The translations under genes and the position numbers were made by a program. A DNA stretch of 7,068 nucleotides from positions 1-7,068 of the forward strand of contig DOVG01000051.1 of the NCBI GenBank assembly GCA_003520205.1. The letters run 5' to 3'. This stretch comes from Lachnospiraceae bacterium (GTDB lineage: Bacteria; Bacillota; Clostridia; Lachnospirales; Lachnospiraceae). The notes below the pieces were generated by a model, which had not been told where the DNA came from, searched no databases, and saw only the letters and a program-made list of their open reading frames with translations. Positions 4,935 to 7,068 of this stretch are shown here, one piece after another. Each line of letters begins with the position of its first letter. Position 1 is the stretch's first letter.

Positions 4935-6752
4935 ATGGAAATATTTGATATTGAAGAAGAACTGACTAAATTACCACACAGCCCCGGCGTCTATATAATG
5001 CACGACGAAAACGAGGCAATTCTTTACGTGGGAAAAGCAACAGATCTTCACAACAGAGTAAGACAATACTTCAGAGCCGGCCATGGACATAATGATTCTC
5101 CTAAAATCATTAGAATGGTATCTCATATAAAATATTTCGAATATATAATTACAGCATCCGAGATGGAAGCTCTGGTATTGGAATGTAATCTAATAAAAGA
5201 ACACCGACCAAAATATAACACACTCATGACCGATGATAAGGGATATCCATATATTAAAATCAGTATCAGCGAAGATTTCCCAAGAATCATGATGAGTCAT
5301 CAGATGCGCAGGGATAATGAACTGTATTTTGGCCCATATACAGATAGAAAAGCTGTTCATGATACTATCAAGCTTATAAAAAAACTTTTCAGGCTAAGAA
5401 GCTGTACAAAAAAATTAGATGCATCCCAACCTGAAGAAAGACCTTGTCTTTATCATCAGATAGGTCAATGTGACGCCCCTTGTACAGGACACATCTCAAG
5501 GGAAAAATACCTGTCTTTAGTCGATAGAGCCGCCGGCTTTCTAAATGGCAACACAAAAGAAGTACTAAATGAGCTTAAAAATCAGATGAAAAAACAGGCT
5601 GAGGAGCTTGACTTTGAAGCAGCCGCCGAAACAAGGGATCTGATTGACAGTATCAATAAGATATCTGAAAAGCAAAGAGTTAATAACATAAGCAGTGAAG
5701 ACAGAGATATTATTGCACTTGCAAGAAACGATACAGATATCGTAGTTTCAATATTCTTTGTAAGGGACGGAACACTTATAGGCAGAGAAGCCCATCATAT
5801 GAGTGCCGAAGAAAGTGATTCGGATTCAGAAATAATGACTGAATTTATAAAACAGTACTATATCGGAATTCCATTTATTCCAAAAGAAATTCTTACTGTT
5901 ATTCCACCCGCAAAGGATGATATAATAACAGAGTATCTGTCAGAACGTAAAGGTCAGAAGGTTATCATTAAGACTCCTCAAAAAGGAGAAAAAAAGGGTC
6001 TGATAAAGCTGGCTGAGGACAATGCCCGTCTGATACTCTCTCAGGATATCGAAAGAATTAAGAGAGTTGAAAAAAGAACAACCGGTGCATGTCAGGAAAT
6101 AGCCGATATAGTTGGTCTTGAAAATGTCAAAAGACTGGAAGCCTATGATATATCCAACATATCCGGTTACCACTCTGTTGCATCCATGGTAGTCTTTGTA
6201 GACGGAAAGCCAAAGCGAAATGCATATAGAAAATTCAGACTTAAAACAATAGACGGTCCTGATGATTACGGTTCCATGAAAGAAGTATTATCAAGACGTT
6301 TCACAAATGATAAGCTTGGAGATTATCCTGATGTTATAATGATGGACGGCGGTAAAGGTCAGATACATATAGCAGAAATGATCATGGATAGTCTCGGTCT
6401 TGATATACCGGTCTGCGGAATGGTCAAGGATGATAATCACCGAACAAGAGCACTTATATATAAAGAACAGGAAATAGACTTCCAAAAAGGCAGCGAAGCT
6501 ATTCACATGATAACTGCTCTTCAGGATGAAACACATCGTTTTGCAATTAATTATCACAAGCAGTTAAGAAGCAGTGAACAGACCAGATCCATATTAGATG
6601 ATATTCCGGGAATCGGTCCCAAAAGAAGAAAAGCCCTTCTACTCTATTTTAAAGAAATAGATGCAATAAAAAATGCTTCTCTGGAAGAACTAACTGCAAT
6701 AGAAGGTATGAACCAAAAAAGTGCTGAAGAAGTTTATAAGTTTTTCAATTAG
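4935..6752 (+). CDS. uvrC: UvrABC excinuclease subunit C
   Basis: UvrC makes both incisions around a lesion in nucleotide excision repair after UvrA hands over to UvrB. The 605-residue product is full length with all domains in order. The GIY-YIG nuclease for the 3' cut (about 15-95) has GVY 18-20, YVGKA 31-35, R41 and E83. A cysteine cluster C157, C171, C179, C183 resembles the iron-sulfur ligands of E. coli UvrC. The UVR segment for UvrB binding is at about 210-242. The RNase H-like nuclease for the 5' cut has D405 in AYDISN, D444 in GPDDYGS, D471 in MMDGGKGQ and H534 in DETHRFAI. A C-terminal pair of helix-hairpin-helix motifs (IPGIGPKRRKALL at 557-569 and 589-604) binds DNA. The start is unusual: the ATG fits relatives, but no Shine-Dalgarno sequence precedes it. 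It is divergent from hprK, 63 nt away. Confidence 0.97.
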   Translation: MEIFDIEEELTKLPHSPGVYIMHDENEAILYVGKATDLHNRVRQYFRAGHGHNDSPKIIRMVSHIKYFEYIITASEMEALVLECNLIKEHRPKYNTLMTDDKGYPYIKISISEDFPRIMMSHQMRRDNELYFGPYTDRKAVHDTIKLIKKLFRLRSCTKKLDASQPEERPCLYHQIGQCDAPCTGHISREKYLSLVDRAAGFLNGNTKEVLNELKNQMKKQAEELDFEAAAETRDLIDSINKISEKQRVNNISSEDRDIIALARNDTDIVVSIFFVRDGTLIGREAHHMSAEESDSDSEIMTEFIKQYYIGIPFIPKEILTVIPPAKDDIITEYLSERKGQKVIIKTPQKGEKKGLIKLAEDNARLILSQDIERIKRVEKRTTGACQEIADIVGLENVKRLEAYDISNISGYHSVASMVVFVDGKPKRNAYRKFRLKTIDGPDDYGSMKEVLSRRFTNDKLGDYPDVIMMDGGKGQIHIAEMIMDSLGLDIPVCGMVKDDNHRTRALIYKEQEIDFQKGSEAIHMITALQDETHRFAINYHKQLRSSEQTRSILDDIPGIGPKRRKALLLYFKEIDAIKNASLEELTAIEGMNQKSAEEVYKFFN

Positions 6753-6801
6753 TATATTTATAATTAAAAGAAGGTTAAAATAATTAAATCAGAGGTAGCA
6801 A

Positions 6802-7068
6802 ATGTCTTTTATACTATATCCAACAGAATACTATGATTCAACATATCATATAAATTTTAAAAAGTATTATGATTTAGGTTACAGAGGGATAATATTTGAT
6901 ATCGATAACACTTTAGTCCCTCATGATGAAATGAATGACGAAAAATCAAGAAATCTTTTAAGCAGACTAAAAGATATCGGTTTCAAAATATGCTTTGTAT
7001 CTAATAATGATGAACCCAGAGTAAAAGAATTCTGTGAAGAGGTAGATATCCAGTACATATATAAAGCT
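6802..7068 (+). CDS. yqeG: YqeG-family HAD-type phosphatase, partial (3' end beyond the window)
   Basis: Eighty-nine codons are visible, about half the usual length of roughly 170 residues. HAD motif I is DIDNTLVP (33-40), with nucleophile D33 and acid/base D35. Motif II is VSNND (66-70), with S67. The opening LYPTEYYDSTYHINFKKYYDLGYRGIIFD and the phrase YIYKA at 85-89 match the YqeG/HAD-IIIA group, whose mitochondrial relatives include a phosphatidylglycerophosphate phosphatase. The substrate of the bacterial Firmicute proteins is not settled, so I call only a phosphatase. The ATG has AGAGGT at 6791-6796, 5 nt upstream. It follows uvrC by 49 nt with no hairpin between, so read-through from uvrC is likely. 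The rest of the catalytic set (motif III lysine, motif IV acids) lies outside the window. Confidence 0.88.
   Translation, partial: MSFILYPTEYYDSTYHINFKKYYDLGYRGIIFDIDNTLVPHDEMNDEKSRNLLSRLKDIGFKICFVSNNDEPRVKEFCEEVDIQYIYKA

Noticed and set aside
6753..6801. Perfect TATAAT (6759-6764) between uvrC and yqeG as a separate yqeG promoter
   Set aside because: No -35-like element lies at 16-18 nt and there is no extended -10 TG. In a stretch this AT-rich the hexamer is expected often. Read-through from uvrC explains yqeG well enough.
1..7068. Hidden mobile element, CRISPR array, riboswitch or small RNA gene
   Set aside because: Genes fill nearly the whole window, the largest gap is 132 bp (2850-2981), and no direct repeats, conserved RNA fold or abrupt change in base composition is visible.

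Overview
This is a chromosomal housekeeping window from an AT-rich, low-GC Gram-positive bacterium. It most probably comes from the Clostridia, and Lachnospiraceae is my best guess. The basis is the protein wording (HprK, ROK glucokinase, MurB, RapZ, WhiA), the strong AGGAGG-type ribosome binding sites, and the gene order hprK - glk - murB - rapZ - whiA - HPr-like divergent from uvrC - yqeG. Nothing in it looks mobile: I see no insertion sequence, phage gene, tRNA, rRNA or CRISPR array.

Layout. Positions 1-4871 form a leftward block of six genes. Read in transcription order, these are hprK (HPr kinase/phosphorylase), a ROK-family glucokinase, murB (UDP-MurNAc dehydrogenase), rapZ (P-loop nucleotide-binding regulator), whiA (LAGLIDADG/helix-turn-helix regulator) and the first 40 codons of an HPr/Crh-like protein cut by the left edge. 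A 17-bp perfect hairpin lies between glk and murB and splits the block into two probable transcription units, hprK-glk and murB-rapZ-whiA-crh. Within each unit the genes are 36 nt or less apart or overlap. From 4935 rightwards, uvrC (excision nuclease subunit) is followed 49 nt later by a yqeG-type HAD phosphatase cut by the right edge.

How the genes fit together. The left block joins carbon-status sensing (hprK, an HPr-like partner, glucokinase) to envelope precursor synthesis (murB) and to two conserved regulators linked in other bacteria to cell-wall metabolism and division (rapZ, whiA). The right block is DNA repair plus a poorly understood phosphatase.

Most notable points. (1) The HPr-like protein has Glu where HPr has the phosphorylatable His15, and the surrounding Gly-Leu is also lost, so it should be a Crh-type regulator rather than a sugar-transport phosphocarrier. 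(2) The 63-bp hprK/uvrC gap holds two overlapping extended -10 promoters arranged around a 16-bp dyad. The rightward one would start at or next to the uvrC ATG, which has no Shine-Dalgarno sequence, so uvrC may be translated from a leaderless mRNA. (3) The best promoter for murB lies inside the palindrome upstream of it. I did not find a wholly new multi-gene system here.
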